DNA of 64,000 nt from Candidatus Methanoperedentaceae archaeon (lineage in GTDB: Archaea > Halobacteriota > Methanosarcinia > Methanosarcinales > Methanoperedenaceae). The position numbers and the translations under genes were made by a program. Each line of letters opens with the position of its first letter. The stretch's first letter is position 1. This document shows, piece after piece, positions 9,310 through 18,916 of the stretch. The DNA lies in the NCBI GenBank assembly GCA_003104905.1, contig PQAS01000057.1, forward strand, positions 1 to 64,000, given 5' to 3'. The notes below the pieces were generated by a model, which had not been told where the DNA came from, made no database searches, and saw only the letters and a program-made list of their open reading frames with translations.

Positions 9310-9365
9310 TTTATCAAAAACTTCATTGATAGTTTTTGATAAAGATACAGGGGATAATTCCCCTG
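9310..9365. terminator. Two hairpins between convergent genes
   Basis: The first inverted repeat (9310-9343) pairs TTTATCAAAAACT-type arms with at least 11 perfect base pairs around an 8-base loop. The second (9348-9365) is CAGGGGA-TAAT-TCCCCTG. They occupy the 71-bp gap between two convergent genes, so one or both may end transcription from either side. Confidence 0.5.
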
Positions 9366-9377
9366 ATACCTATAATC

Positions 9378-9635
9378 TTAAAACAAGCGCTGTTTATTGA
9401 GGGGTCTTGTTGCACCAGTTCCACCGCATGTAGTGCATGGAATCCCGGCCATCATGTATCCTCTGCCTTTACAGAATTGACATTTTCTATTTTTATCGAC
9501 GACTTCCACTTCACCTTTTCCACCGCAAATCTCACATGGTTTATTCTGGTATTTTCCTGTACCATCACAGAATCTGCATGTTACAATTCCCGGTTCTTTG
9601 GGAAGTTTCTTTACTTCTCCTTTTGCTTCTGACAT
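9378..9635 (-). CDS. DnaJ-type zinc-finger protein downstream of mcrA
   Basis: An 85-residue protein consisting almost only of a DnaJ cysteine-rich domain. It has four CxxCxGxG repeats (CRFCDGTG, CEICGGKG, CQFCKGRG, CTTCGGTG) starting near residues 20, 34, 52 and 67, enough for two zinc sites. There is no J domain, so it is not a DnaJ co-chaperone. It is a small binding module, comparable in architecture to anti-TRAP-like proteins. It lies directly after mcrA on the same strand but beyond a terminator, with its own A+T-rich upstream region, so co-expression with mcr is not certain. Confidence 0.75.
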   Translation of the reverse strand: MSEAKGEVKKLPKEPGIVTCRFCDGTGKYQNKPCEICGGKGEVEVVDKNRKCQFCKGRGYMMAGIPCTTCGGTGATRPLNKQRLF

Positions 9636-9712
9636 TTTAAATCACATCACCATAAATTTCAAACTAAGTTATAAATATTTCCTTTTAATTTTTGTTTCCC
9701 AAAAAAATAGAG

Positions 9713-9735
9713 AAAGTAGGCATTTAGCCTACTTT
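9713..9735 (-). terminator. Terminator of the mcr operon
   Basis: A perfect 9-bp stem AAAGTAGGC/GCCTACTTT with a 5-base loop lies just beyond the mcrA stop. Read on the minus strand it is followed within a few bases by a run of seven T residues, as expected for a transcription end. Confidence 0.75.
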
Positions 9736-9743
9736 ATATTTGT

Positions 9744-11444
9744 TTACTTTGCTGGGATAACGAATGCTCTCTCACCGGCGCAGCGGTCCCACTCTCTGAG
9801 TGCTGCCTTGCCGAATGCGGCTCTTGGATCTGCGAAGTCAAAGTTGATCAAGTCATCTGCGAAGCAGGTCTTGACCAATGGATTGACGCAGAATGCATCC
9901 TTGCCAGCGTGAGCTGCTGCTACTACTGAGGTGTATCCACCCTGGTGACCTACGTTCATTGCGTAGTTGGGGTAGTTTGCACCTCTGCATTCGCCTATGC
10001 AGCCTTCATCTGAGGCAATTGAGAATACATTTGTTGCACCGCACTGATCCTGCAGGTCATACCCGTAGAATCCGAGTCTGCCGTGTGCCTCTTTGTGGAG
10101 GTACATGGACAGGTACCATGCAGAGAGACCGGCCTGGCTGTGGCCTGTTGCCAGAGCTGTTGCGCCGCCTGCTGCAATTGATACGACTGTTGCTCTCTGT
10201 GAGCCGCCAAAGTGGTCTTCCAGTGTTGTTGGGTACTTCTCGTATGCTTCAAGACCGTACAGGGTTGTTTCTGTAGCGATATCCTTTACAGTGTCGATGG
10301 TGGCTTTTGCCTTTCCATTTCCGCCGTATTTCTTTGCTGCATAGTCGTTGCCCCAGTACAGGAAGTCATCGACGATATCATTTGTGTATGCTGGTGTTGC
10401 ATACATTGTGAAACCGACGCCGCCTGACATGTAGCCACCGAGCCAGATCTGGTCATACAGCATTGTGGCTGCGCTTGCAGTCTGCAATACTACATTGACT
10501 GGATCTTCTGGACCCTTTCTGTTTGTCTGGACGATATCTGCCATATGACCGAAGGATAATCCTCCTGGTTCATTTGGACCTCTTGCTCTGCGTGCCGGGA
10601 TCATATCACCCATTTCGACAAGTCCTGCGTGTTTGGCTGTGAATGCAAGTTCTCCGACTGCTGCTTCACCGGCGCACATATGATATGCGCTGATAAAGGT
10701 CATACCGACCTGCATGGCCATCCAGCGGCTTGTTCCTGGTCCATCTTCAGTTCTTGTGACGATGGTTGGGATGTGTACTGCCTGCCAGGAGGTCTTGCCC
10801 ATTGCGGCCTTGATCTGTTTTGCCTGGTTGTCAGGGAATTCGTTGTCAATGTTGATAACGAACTGTTTATCTACTTCATCCTGTAAAGTTTCATCACCTG
10901 TGAATATTTTCACATAGCAGTCATCTACTAATGCCGGGTGTGTTTCGACCATGTGTTCCTGGACAATTGCTGCGCCAGGCATTGCGTGGTTCAAAACTTC
11001 AAGGTAGTAGTTGATTGTTTCCGGGGTGATCTCTTTGCCCAATCTCTTCTCAAGAGTCTCATGTGCGAGGTCAAGACCTACGACGCATGTTCTTCTGATG
11101 TCGTCCCATTCCTGCTGCATTGCTGCATTGTTGACGAAGTGAAGATCGTCACCATCGCATACGATATCTGTTCCGGATATTGTGTATGGGGTCAACTGTC
11201 TCTGACCAAGGGGTATACCTGCCAAGTGCAGTTTAGGATCGTATGCCTGCAATCCTCTCTTCTTGGTGATTGCTGCTCCGCACTTTGCCATTTCTACCTT
11301 TCTTGGGTTCTGCTGATATCCAAGTCTGAGGTATTTGGTCTTCTTATCTGTTATTTTGTTCTTTGCAGTGGAGCCGCATTTGTTTGATCCCCATTCTTTT
11401 GCGTACTTTGTCTCCATTGATTTCTTGAATCTTGGTTCTGCCAT
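9744..11444 (-). CDS. mcrA: Methyl-coenzyme M reductase alpha subunit
   Basis: A 566-residue full-length McrA, the catalytic subunit of the F430 enzyme that in this organism type activates methane. By alignment from memory with the M. marburgensis enzyme, key sites are present: axial nickel ligand Gln162, methyl-His position 272, methyl-Arg position 286 (in [11 protein letters not shown]), active-site Tyr348, 2-methyl-Gln position 416, Tyr460/thioglycine Gly461, didehydro-Asp position 466 and S-methyl-Cys position 468. The residue before Tyr348 is Met (GGVGFTMY) where methanogens have Gln. Retention of Gln416 separates it from ANME-1, where this position is Val. It is the last gene of mcrBDGA, 10 nt after mcrG with a GGTGAG site, and is followed by a strong terminator. 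The nearest group from my recollection is ANME-2d. Confidence 0.98.
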   Translation of the reverse strand: MAEPRFKKSMETKYAKEWGSNKCGSTAKNKITDKKTKYLRLGYQQNPRKVEMAKCGAAITKKRGLQAYDPKLHLAGIPLGQRQLTPYTISGTDIVCDGDDLHFVNNAAMQQEWDDIRRTCVVGLDLAHETLEKRLGKEITPETINYYLEVLNHAMPGAAIVQEHMVETHPALVDDCYVKIFTGDETLQDEVDKQFVINIDNEFPDNQAKQIKAAMGKTSWQAVHIPTIVTRTEDGPGTSRWMAMQVGMTFISAYHMCAGEAAVGELAFTAKHAGLVEMGDMIPARRARGPNEPGGLSFGHMADIVQTNRKGPEDPVNVVLQTASAATMLYDQIWLGGYMSGGVGFTMYATPAYTNDIVDDFLYWGNDYAAKKYGGNGKAKATIDTVKDIATETTLYGLEAYEKYPTTLEDHFGGSQRATVVSIAAGGATALATGHSQAGLSAWYLSMYLHKEAHGRLGFYGYDLQDQCGATNVFSIASDEGCIGECRGANYPNYAMNVGHQGGYTSVVAAAHAGKDAFCVNPLVKTCFADDLINFDFADPRAAFGKAALREWDRCAGERAFVIPAK

Positions 11445-11454
11445 TTAGCTCACC

Positions 11455-12204
11455 TCACGCCTTTGGGACGAACCCGTATTTGGTTCTTAATTCCCAGACT
11501 TTCTGAACATGTTCTACAACTTCCTTATCGCTTCTGAAGGATACGTTGTCCACTCTATAGAAAGTGGTTCTCTTTGCTGCTTCGGCTTCGCTCATTGGTT
11601 TGCCAAGGTTGACTTTTCGGTCAATTGGTACGCCGACCTGATCCTTGTCACTTACAATGACGCCGCCTTCCAGTCTGCGCCTGTCCAGCATATCGAACAT
11701 CGTTCCATCTTCCTGTAATCTGAGGGAGTGTCCGTGAACTGTACAGCCGCGAAGTCCGGCAAGACCCCAGTCAGTGATCTCGGTTTCTGCCTGTCTCTTG
11801 GTGTACTCTTCCATATCTCTCTCTCTCATTTCGTTAACCTGTCTGCCTGACAGTGTGCCTGGGTCAACTCCTCTGAAGTTGATCGCTGCATGGTACGATC
11901 TCCAGTATGGAACTGATGGAGCATTGTACATGGAGTCAGAGAACTGTGCGTATCTGATCCTGTCACCGGCTGCTGCGCCTGGTGTCGGTTCTACAACTTC
12001 TCTTACCGGGCATGCTGGTTCACCAATTTCTGCAAGTGGTGGATGTGTGCTCGGGTAATCCGAACCGGGTGCTCTGTGACCCAGTAATGCTGTTAAGTCT
12101 TCATCAGAGATATCACGTAGTTTTTCTACGTCATCTGACATGTGTTTTCTTCTATTCTTAGCAACTGAGGTGTTGCCAGGATAATATTGTGGTTTGTATG
12201 CCAT
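11455..12204 (-). CDS. mcrG: Methyl-coenzyme M reductase gamma subunit
   Basis: A 249-residue McrG, usual length for the family. It opens with YKPQYYPG, followed by the conserved GHRAPGSDYPSTHPPLAE segment and later a GCTVHGHSLRLQEDG region. With alpha and beta it forms the alpha2beta2gamma2 holoenzyme around coenzyme F430. Its AGGAGG site lies 7 nt before the ATG. It follows mcrD directly: no mcrC lies between them, unlike the mcrBDCGA order of most methanogens. The mcrA start is 10 nt downstream. Confidence 0.97.
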   Translation of the reverse strand: MAYKPQYYPGNTSVAKNRRKHMSDDVEKLRDISDEDLTALLGHRAPGSDYPSTHPPLAEIGEPACPVREVVEPTPGAAAGDRIRYAQFSDSMYNAPSVPYWRSYHAAINFRGVDPGTLSGRQVNEMRERDMEEYTKRQAETEITDWGLAGLRGCTVHGHSLRLQEDGTMFDMLDRRRLEGGVIVSDKDQVGVPIDRKVNLGKPMSEAEAAKRTTFYRVDNVSFRSDKEVVEHVQKVWELRTKYGFVPKA

Positions 12205-12259
12205 ATTTTTTCCTCCTAATTGGTTTGAATCGGTTCTTTCTGCTCCTGGAATAAACTAA

Positions 12260-12781
12260 TCATTTCTCTTCCCCTGATGAAACGACACAGAGGTTATTTT
12301 TCGCTTTTGCATGCGGATCTATAAGGCCAAGTATTCGTTCATCTTCAAGATTGATACTTTCATCAGTCTTGCTCTTGAATCCATACTTTCCATAATCGAC
12401 CAGAGTAGCTTTTGTTTTAATGAAGAAACCCTGTTTGAATTCGAAGGAGAAAGGTAACGCTCGCTCGCACGCTTTTCTTAATTCTTCCTTTGAATTTTCA
12501 TCCTCTACTTCGACGATTATTTCGCCCACCATTACATGCAATTCGAATGCACAATCCCCAACATGGATTACTTCCATATTCGGGTGATTCACTTCGGACC
12601 CGGTTCCAGGTCCGCATGTGACCTTTCGTGGCAGGTTTTTCCCGCCTATGAGCATTCGTATTACGCCTTTTACCTGATCGATCTCATTTAAGAGCTTTTC
12701 AGCAGTCTGGGGCTGTAATAATCTTTGCGGAAATATTTTGATCTGGATCGGTTTATCCGTGACTGAAGCAGTTTTTACCAT
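12260..12781 (-). CDS. mcrD: Methyl-coenzyme M reductase operon protein D
   Basis: A 173-residue McrD, which is not part of the mature enzyme and is thought to assist assembly or cofactor handling. Recognisable features are the IKIFPQRLLQPQTAEKLLNEI opening region, the central TCGPGTG loop and a GEIIVEVED strand. It starts 13 nt after the mcrB stop with a GGAG site, so translation is probably coupled. A 55-nt gap separates it from mcrG, at the point where mcrC would usually lie. Confidence 0.93.
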   Translation of the reverse strand: MVKTASVTDKPIQIKIFPQRLLQPQTAEKLLNEIDQVKGVIRMLIGGKNLPRKVTCGPGTGSEVNHPNMEVIHVGDCAFELHVMVGEIIVEVEDENSKEELRKACERALPFSFEFKQGFFIKTKATLVDYGKYGFKSKTDESINLEDERILGLIDPHAKAKNNLCVVSSGEEK

Positions 12782-12794
12782 TCAATTCTCCGAT

Positions 12795-14099
12795 TTATAC
12801 GGCTCCTGCTACTGCTTTGATTGGTTCTCTGAATTCATCTACTGAGCTGAAGACATCTCCTACTAATCCTGAGGTCTTCTCTGGGCTGTAGATCTGAACA
12901 CCTGCGTCAAGAGCAACTGCTGCTGCTACGCATGGAACTGCGAGACCCTTGGAGTGTCTGGTAACGACGTGGTTGCCATTGAAGACTCCTGGTCCACCGC
13001 CACCATAGATGGAGTGTGAGAAGAAGGAGAATCCGACTGCTGCGCCCTGTACTTTACCGAAGTCACATCCTGGGAGTGAGGTCTCTTTCTCAATGAGGTC
13101 GTTGAAGTACAGCAATACTGCTGATACTGACTGTGGGGCTCTCTGTGCACCGCAGTTGATGAGTGTTGCTACAAGTGTGCCTGCTGCACAATATGCATTC
13201 CACTTTCCAACATCATTGGTCTTGTAGGTAGTATAGCCAGATGCGAATTTCTTATCTGCACTGATTATCTTATCTGCAATTGCCTTTTCGACACATGCAT
13301 GGACAGCTGATCCGATTGTACCGGTCTTGCCCAATGCTTTTACTGTTCCATATACCAGGTTGTTTGCATTTAAGCCCTGGTGTGAGAAGGCCAGTAATCT
13401 GTGTCTTTCCTGGTTACCGATTGCGTCACCCATTTCGAATACACCGGTATTCTCAAGGATAGAGCACAATGCTGCTGTGTTCATTGCATTCTTCTTGCAT
13501 GTTGCTGCAAGGTGGTTTGCCATGACGTTTCTTAATGTATAGCCAAAGCCTTCATCTTTCTGTGGGATTTCGACGATGGACTTTACGTTTCCGCCTACCA
13601 TATCAAGTGTCTGTGGGTACTGTCCCCAGACGGCTGATTTGATGGTTGGGGCATCGAACATGCCAATGTTGAATTGACTGATTATTGCCTGGGTTGTTGC
13701 TGATGCGGCGCAGGTCAATGATGATACATATTCTGCTGCTACATCGATTCTTGCGGATGGAACCTGAACGATTAACTGTTTTCCACCATTTAAGGCCTTT
13801 ACAACGGTGTCATCTCCGCTGTCTACCTTTACCATATCGGTAACTGCCTGCTGGATTTTTGCTGCGTTCTTTACGATGTCTAATTTCATTTCTCTGCCGG
13901 GAATCTTTCTGCCTTTGCCACCGATTGCGGATGTTGCTAAGGTTTTCTCAATTCCTGCTAAGTCAACGGCTGCTGTTCGCTTTATACCGGTGACTATATT
14001 TTTGATAGCGGCATTTCTCATCGGGCTTATGTCGTTTATGTCGACGCCTGATTTGAGTTTTGCTCCTCTGTCGCTATATAGGTCTATTGTGTCAGCCAC
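12795..14099 (-). CDS. mcrB: Methyl-coenzyme M reductase beta subunit
   Basis: A 434-residue McrB at normal length, first gene of the operon. It begins MADTIDLYSDRG from a GTG start at 14099 preceded by a strong TTAGGAGGT site. The conserved central GNQERHRLLAFSHQGLNANN and C-terminal SFFSHSIYGGGGPG..NGNHVVTRHSKG blocks line the coenzyme B channel in known structures. It pairs with McrA and McrG. The operon is transcribed from the A+T-rich region 14100-14410. Confidence 0.97.
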   Translation of the reverse strand: MADTIDLYSDRGAKLKSGVDINDISPMRNAAIKNIVTGIKRTAAVDLAGIEKTLATSAIGGKGRKIPGREMKLDIVKNAAKIQQAVTDMVKVDSGDDTVVKALNGGKQLIVQVPSARIDVAAEYVSSLTCAASATTQAIISQFNIGMFDAPTIKSAVWGQYPQTLDMVGGNVKSIVEIPQKDEGFGYTLRNVMANHLAATCKKNAMNTAALCSILENTGVFEMGDAIGNQERHRLLAFSHQGLNANNLVYGTVKALGKTGTIGSAVHACVEKAIADKIISADKKFASGYTTYKTNDVGKWNAYCAAGTLVATLINCGAQRAPQSVSAVLLYFNDLIEKETSLPGCDFGKVQGAAVGFSFFSHSIYGGGGPGVFNGNHVVTRHSKGLAVPCVAAAVALDAGVQIYSPEKTSGLVGDVFSSVDEFREPIKAVAGAV

Positions 14100-14410
14100 G
14101 TTTATTTACCTCCTAATTTTTTATTTTCCAAGAAATTGCTCACTTGGAAGCGATACAACAAACGAGCGACTGCAACATGATAAGATATAGAACCAAAAAT
14201 AAGTCAATTATGTTCTAATCATCCCGACCATATTGTGTTTTATTGTATCGAACAACCATTACAATCCCTTGCAACCCTACCAATTCCCCTAAAGTACTTA
14301 AAGTTTACGAATCAATCATGATAAAACATTATAAAATAAATGACGGCGATGCCTCATGCTTATACTATATTTTAAAACAATTTGCCTATAAAGACAAATT
14401 GTCTGTTTTA
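14100..14410 (-). promoter_or_regulatory. mcr operon upstream region
   Basis: This gene-free stretch separates mcrB from the DUF2098 gene. It holds the mcrB ribosome-binding site (AGGAGGT, 8 nt before the GTG). A short CCAAG/CTTGG inverted pair (about 14128-14147) lies in the leader. Several A+T-rich TATA-like stretches (for example around 14300 and 14330) are possible promoters. I cannot fix the transcription start. No coding frame in it looks real. Confidence 0.5.
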
Positions 14411-14719
14411 TTATCCGCCGCTCTCTACACTAACATCGCTCATTTCAGCTTTTGAGGCTTCTTTGTGTTTTTCCAGAGCTTCATTTATTTCCTCGCGAGA
14501 GAATATTCTCTCTTCGAGTTCTTTCTCTGTCACTTTATTGACTACTTTTAGAATTTCAGTTTTATAGTAAAGGTCAGTTTTATCGATAAGCGCCCATGTA
14601 CCCTCATCATCTGATATGATTTCAGTGACATTGCCCCTGGTACCCGTGTTTGCATATTCTACAAAATTCCCAATCTGTAAAGGGTGTCCTGCTATATCCG
14701 TTGCCTTTATCTCATTCAT
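14411..14719 (-). CDS. DUF2098 family protein
   Basis: A 102-residue protein with a compact beta-rich core. The pattern G.FVEYANTGTRGNVTEI followed by W.LIDKTDLYY is characteristic, as I recall, of DUF2098, a family found in methanogens and relatives. A charged C-terminal helix follows (about 65-95). It is divergent from Mmp10 with a 99-bp shared promoter region and lies upstream of mcr on the same strand. Function unknown; its position between mcr and its modifying enzyme suggests a methanogenesis-related role (inference). Confidence 0.75.
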   Translation of the reverse strand: MNEIKATDIAGHPLQIGNFVEYANTGTRGNVTEIISDDEGTWALIDKTDLYYKTEILKVVNKVTEKELEERIFSREEINEALEKHKEASKAEMSDVSVESGG

Positions 14720-14818
14720 CTACCCCTCCTATTCAAGTTATTGATATTAATAATTGTGGTAATCCCATGATAATACCGGGCAATAAGTTTAAATGACCTT
14801 CTGACATTTCGTGGTGGC

Positions 14819-16048
14819 ATGGAAATTCTTGCTGACATCGGAGGGCGTCCCGGACTTGACTGCCGTGGTTTTTGCAGATATTGTTATTTCAAAGGTGTAA
14901 GAGAAATCCCGGCGTTAGGGTGCAAACATTGCATGCCCTTCCAGAAAGGATGCAATTACTGCACCAAAAGTGTAAAGGAAGGATATTCGAGCTTTAAACC
15001 TATGTCAATGGTAGCCCAGGAAGTCAACCAGTCGGTATTCTTAAATAAGAATGTATCAAAATTCAATGTGAGCGGAGGAGGAGATGTGAGTTGCTATCCG
15101 GAGCTTAAACCTCTTGTCAAATTCCTCTCACAATATAACAAACCAATACACCTTGGATACACAAGCGGAAAAGGACTGAATAAAGATGATGCTTTATTTT
15201 TCATAGATCACGGGGTAAATGAAGTAACATTTACGGTTTTCGCGACGGACCCCGAGCTCAGGCGAAAATACATGAATGATAAGACGCCCGAAGATTCACT
15301 CGCTGCACTTCGTACCCTGGCCGAAAAGTGCGATGTTTATGCTGCAACGGTACTTATTCCGGGAGTAAATGACAGGGATGTTCTCATGAAAACCTGTACG
15401 GACCTTGAAGAAATGGGCGTAAAAGGTCTCATACTCATGCGGTTTGCCAACGAAAACGAACAGGGATTGATCCTGAATAATTCCCCTGTTATTGAAAATG
15501 TCACACCTCACACGCTTTTGGAGTTTAAATCGATAGTTGAATATATAAACTGTAAATTCGATTTTCGTGTAACCGGCACTCCACTTTATGACCCTGAAAC
15601 AGGGTCGCCATTTGCTATAAGGAAGGAACCGGACGCATTATCAAAATTGCCTGAAATCACAAAAGAGGCCACAATTATTACAAGTGAAATCGCAGCACCT
15701 TTAATCCAGGAAATTTTCGATAAACTTGGCGGGCTCATAAATGTCATTCCTGTGAAAAAAGATATTGGCTGCCTTATTACCATCGAAGATATAATAGCAT
15801 TGGACTTATCTCAAATAAAAGAAACAGTATTCTTCCCGGGCAGGGCATTTGTTCATGACCCTGAGATCAAGAAAATACTCACGAGCGATGGGAAAGACAG
15901 ATTGGTACGACGAGGGCCTGATATGCTCACGGTTGACGGCGAGATGAGTATTTCAATGACAAGAGACGAAGTTATTTCAAAAGAAATAGAAGCTTTTACC
16001 GAGCTTATTCAGATGATCAATGTTCTTGGGACAAAACCAAAATCCTAA
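14819..16048 (+). CDS. mmp10: McrA arginine methyltransferase Mmp10 (B12-dependent radical SAM)
   Basis: A 409-residue methanogenesis marker 10 protein. The radical SAM motif is C15, C19, C22 with Tyr23 directly after, which matches the cluster-ligating tyrosine described for the M. acetivorans enzyme. A second cysteine group (C34, C37, C45, C48: CKHC...CNYC) follows. The radical SAM barrel spans about 60-260, and the C-terminal part (about 275-400) would hold the cobalamin-binding module. It installs the 5-methyl group on the McrA arginine corresponding to Arg286 here. It is encoded beside mcr in the opposite direction. Its stop overlaps the stop of the convergent AhpD-like gene. Confidence 0.93.
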   Translation: MEILADIGGRPGLDCRGFCRYCYFKGVREIPALGCKHCMPFQKGCNYCTKSVKEGYSSFKPMSMVAQEVNQSVFLNKNVSKFNVSGGGDVSCYPELKPLVKFLSQYNKPIHLGYTSGKGLNKDDALFFIDHGVNEVTFTVFATDPELRRKYMNDKTPEDSLAALRTLAEKCDVYAATVLIPGVNDRDVLMKTCTDLEEMGVKGLILMRFANENEQGLILNNSPVIENVTPHTLLEFKSIVEYINCKFDFRVTGTPLYDPETGSPFAIRKEPDALSKLPEITKEATIITSEIAAPLIQEIFDKLGGLINVIPVKKDIGCLITIEDIIALDLSQIKETVFFPGRAFVHDPEIKKILTSDGKDRLVRRGPDMLTVDGEMSISMTRDEVISKEIEAFTELIQMINVLGTKPKS

Positions 16049-16494
16049 TCTGATTTTTCTTTTGGTATCCCGCAAACATCACATTTTTCTTTTTCGGAGA
16101 TGTTGAGTTTTTCAGTATCCATAGCTCTTGTTCCCTCAGCAAGGACTGATGCATTGGACAATGTGCCTGCAATCAATATCGCATCAAAAATCTCTTCTTT
16201 GGTCACGCCGAGCCTCTGTGCCACCCTGATATGCATTTTCAAGCAATGATCGCATCGCAAAGCCGCTGAAACACCTATTGAAATAAGTTCTATTGTTTTT
16301 GCATCCAACCTTTTAAATTCCCGGATTATGGCATTATCATAAAGAACTTTAGTGACCAGTAGCTCTGGCGATCGCCTCATAAAATTTAGAATATAAGGTA
16401 CTTCACCATATACTTTTTCAACTTCTTTCAATAATTCTTCTGCAGCTTCATCTGGTTCCTTTTTAAGGATCTTCTCGATTTTTTCAAGTTCCAT
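16045..16494 (-). CDS. Carboxymuconolactone decarboxylase / AhpD-like protein
   Basis: A 149-residue all-helical protein of the AhpD/CMD superfamily. The redox pair CDHC with a following histidine (CDHCLKMH) lies at about 81-88, followed by the family's LGVT.EEI.DAI.IA segment. Members are often peroxidase or thiol-disulfide partners. The C-terminal tail adds a second CDVC pair that could bind metal or act in redox. It stands alone on the minus strand, converging on mmp10 with 4-nt overlap of stops. Confidence 0.85.
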   Translation of the reverse strand: MELEKIEKILKKEPDEAAEELLKEVEKVYGEVPYILNFMRRSPELLVTKVLYDNAIIREFKRLDAKTIELISIGVSAALRCDHCLKMHIRVAQRLGVTKEEIFDAILIAGTLSNASVLAEGTRAMDTEKLNISEKEKCDVCGIPKEKSD

Positions 16495-16584
16495 GGAGGT
16501 TCTAATAAAACGGTTTAAATCCTAACCTAAATAAACATTTGTATTTTTGCAGAATAACTCAATTCTATATATTGACCTGTGATC

Positions 16585-17349
16585 TTAATCTATCCTATCC
16601 CCAAAAGCAAAGTTAGGTTTTATGAACCTGATCCTGATATTAAACTCTTCCCCTTTTTTTGCATCTTTTACGAACACCACGAAATCATTGATCCTGGCGA
16701 TCCCATCTCCATTTGCACCTATGCCTTCTATCTTTACAGTATATTCTCCATTGATTTTTACGGCGTCAGTCAATAATTCCTTCCCGATAACATATATCTC
16801 AGCACTCTGCTTCCGGGACGCAACAGGTGAAAAAGCCTGTACCTTTCCAAAATATCCACGGACCTTATTGAGAAAGCCCGGGAACATATCCCCCTGGAAG
16901 ACTTTTACCGCAAAACTTCCTCCGTTTTTAAGGATCTTTCTAGCGCACTCAAGAGCTGAGGTTGAAAGGTCAATAGAACGGGCATGATCATAACTCCAGC
17001 TTCCTGAAAGATTAGGTGCAGCATCACAAATGACAACATCAATCTTATCAGACCTGATCTTTTCCCTGATCTTTTTAATGGTTTTATCAAGGCGTATGTC
17101 ACCTTTTATTAAATCCACGCCTTCGATTTCCTCGATAGGCAATATATCTACACCCACAACTATTCCCCCGGAGAGTTCTTTTGCTACCTGGAGCCATCCC
17201 CCTGGCGCTGCGCCAAGATCAACTACTGTATCTCCTTTTTTAATGATCTGAAATTTTTCATTTATCTGTTTGAGTTTATATGAAGCCCGGGAGCGATAAC
17301 CCTCATCTTTTGCTTTCTTATAGAAAAAATCCCTTCTGTCTCGCGGCAT
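16585..17349 (-). CDS. rlmE: 23S rRNA 2'-O-methyltransferase RlmE with TRAM domain
   Basis: A 254-residue FtsJ/RlmE enzyme that methylates the ribose of a uridine in the 23S rRNA A loop. The N-terminus RDFFYKKAK..GYRSRASYKL is typical. The SAM motif VVDLGAAPGGW is at about 41-51, and Lys, Asp and Glu of the K-D-K-E tetrad occur in ASYKL, DVVICDAAPN and later strands. The C-terminal 55 residues form a TRAM RNA-binding domain, an arrangement seen in archaeal RlmE. It starts 1 nt after the upstream methyltransferase stop, so it ends a tightly packed operon. Confidence 0.93.
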   Translation of the reverse strand: MPRDRRDFFYKKAKDEGYRSRASYKLKQINEKFQIIKKGDTVVDLGAAPGGWLQVAKELSGGIVVGVDILPIEEIEGVDLIKGDIRLDKTIKKIREKIRSDKIDVVICDAAPNLSGSWSYDHARSIDLSTSALECARKILKNGGSFAVKVFQGDMFPGFLNKVRGYFGKVQAFSPVASRKQSAEIYVIGKELLTDAVKINGEYTVKIEGIGANGDGIARINDFVVFVKDAKKGEEFNIRIRFIKPNFAFGDRID

Positions 17350-17350
17350 T

Positions 17351-18310
17351 TTATTTATTTCCTATATATATCCACTGATCATAAATGCCTTTACTATCAG
17401 TATTATCAATTAATTCCCCATGTATCCCATTTAATTCAAGTGCGTTTTTCAGGATTTCGATCTCTTCTTTTTTATTCACGGTCAACAGGATCATTCCTTC
17501 AGGTTTGAGAACCTTCACGGCTTCTGTCATCATTTTTTCCCATATGCTTTTATTAAATGGATATATCGTTCCAAGCATAAAGCCCACGATTGTATCAAAA
17601 CTACTCTCGCTGAAGAATTCGGAAAGTTTTGTTGCATCAATTACTATTGTCCTTTTCGGATCAAGCGAATTATGTTCAAGTCCCTGGCATATCTGGCATT
17701 TATCATAATCGATGGAAAGGGGGTTATATCCATTCCTGATAAGCGGCAACGTGGACATACCGTTACCGCAGCATATTTCCAGTATCTCGCCCTTTAATTT
17801 ATTCTTTTCAAGAATTCCATTTAACCTGGCATTTCTGCTTTCAATATAAGTCATATTAAAGGGTTCTTTGGTTATGTGGCAATTTTCACATAAATGCCTG
17901 TTTACAAGTTCAATAGAAAAATATTCAATTACCGCTTCATTAAATTTCCGATATGTGGTTTTATATAATCGTTCTAAATTTAGATCGCCGGCAATTCCGG
18001 AAAATATCCTGCTGCTATTGTTTGGAACTGGTCCTGATGAAATAATATTAGTAAAAATCGCCATGAATGACTCTGATTCTTCGGATTCGGGATTAAAAAG
18101 AACTAAACCTATAATGTTACCATTTTCATCTTTTATCCCCGATATCCTGGCGTCCGGATCTTTCCTGATATTTTCAAGATACGCAAGTGTAAGTATATTG
18201 TTCCTTAAAGACGCATAGCTTTCTTCAACAAAACAGATATTCTCATTATCGGAAAGGCCAAGTATTTTATGTATCAGCATCAATGTTTCATGTGCCTTCA
18301 TCTGGTTCAT
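17351..18310 (-). CDS. Class I SAM-dependent methyltransferase
   Basis: A 319-residue protein. The C-terminal half is a class I methyltransferase fold with motif I ILEICCGNGMS (about 176-186), an acidic motif II (SIDYD) and motif IV (TIVGFMLGTIYPF). The N-terminal 140 residues are unassigned, include strands with DENGNIIGLVLF, and may be substrate-binding. A CENCH motif near 140 could bind zinc. It overlaps DUF2150 upstream by 23 nt and touches rlmE downstream, so it belongs to the same operon. Substrate unknown. Confidence 0.8.
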   Translation of the reverse strand: MNQMKAHETLMLIHKILGLSDNENICFVEESYASLRNNILTLAYLENIRKDPDARISGIKDENGNIIGLVLFNPESEESESFMAIFTNIISSGPVPNNSSRIFSGIAGDLNLERLYKTTYRKFNEAVIEYFSIELVNRHLCENCHITKEPFNMTYIESRNARLNGILEKNKLKGEILEICCGNGMSTLPLIRNGYNPLSIDYDKCQICQGLEHNSLDPKRTIVIDATKLSEFFSESSFDTIVGFMLGTIYPFNKSIWEKMMTEAVKVLKPEGMILLTVNKKEEIEILKNALELNGIHGELIDNTDSKGIYDQWIYIGNK

Positions 18311-18887
18311 CGTCTCGATAACTTGTATCCCCGATCATGGCAGCACGGATCGAATCTATTCCGTCAAGCCATTCAGCTACAAGTCCGTCAGGAATCTCCT
18401 CAAGGTCCTTATCCTTTATTTTCCCTCCGGCAAGGATGTTAGCGCCGATTTCTGCAATATTCCCCAATACGGCTCCCATATTCTCTTCTTTCTCAGCTTC
18501 TATTGCTTTTTTGATCAAAGGTTTAAAAGATTTTGTTTTTTCAAAAGCTTTCTCTATGTAACATTCACATGAGGCAAAAACACCCATTAGCGATAATTGT
18601 GTGGATTCGATCATCATATCAATATCCTCAGTAATGGGTTCAATTTGTTTCAGGACTATTTCCTTTATTTCCGAAATCTGTTTAAGTGCTTCTTCTTTTG
18701 AGAATAAATTCTTATCAAATTTTGCAGTTATTTTCAGGCATGCAAGGACCACATCATCTTCCATATTAACAAAAATTGCTCCTTTTTGCTGGTCATCGAT
18801 TTTAAAACCGCTTTCTTTTACCTGAATTATCCAGTTCTGCCATCTCTCTTCTGTATAAAAGGGAATTACTTTTGTTTGGACTTGCAT
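18288..18887 (-). CDS. DUF2150 family archaeal protein
   Basis: A 199-residue acidic, mostly helical protein. The start WQNWI..VKESGF.ID and the EDDVVLACLKI strand fit my recollection of DUF2150, a family of unknown function in methanogenic and related archaea. It lies 29 nt after the response regulator and overlaps the methyltransferase by 23 nt. It may therefore be coupled to both, but no function can be deduced. Confidence 0.65.
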   Translation of the reverse strand: MQVQTKVIPFYTEERWQNWIIQVKESGFKIDDQQKGAIFVNMEDDVVLACLKITAKFDKNLFSKEEALKQISEIKEIVLKQIEPITEDIDMMIESTQLSLMGVFASCECYIEKAFEKTKSFKPLIKKAIEAEKEENMGAVLGNIAEIGANILAGGKIKDKDLEEIPDGLVAEWLDGIDSIRAAMIGDTSYRDDEPDEGT

Positions 18888-18916
18888 GATATCTCTCTAT
18901 TGTTTTGAATAATATT

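Noticed and set aside
13807-14190. Plus-strand frame opposite mcrB
   Set aside because: mcrB is certain on the minus strand; this frame is a shadow that also covers the mcr leader.
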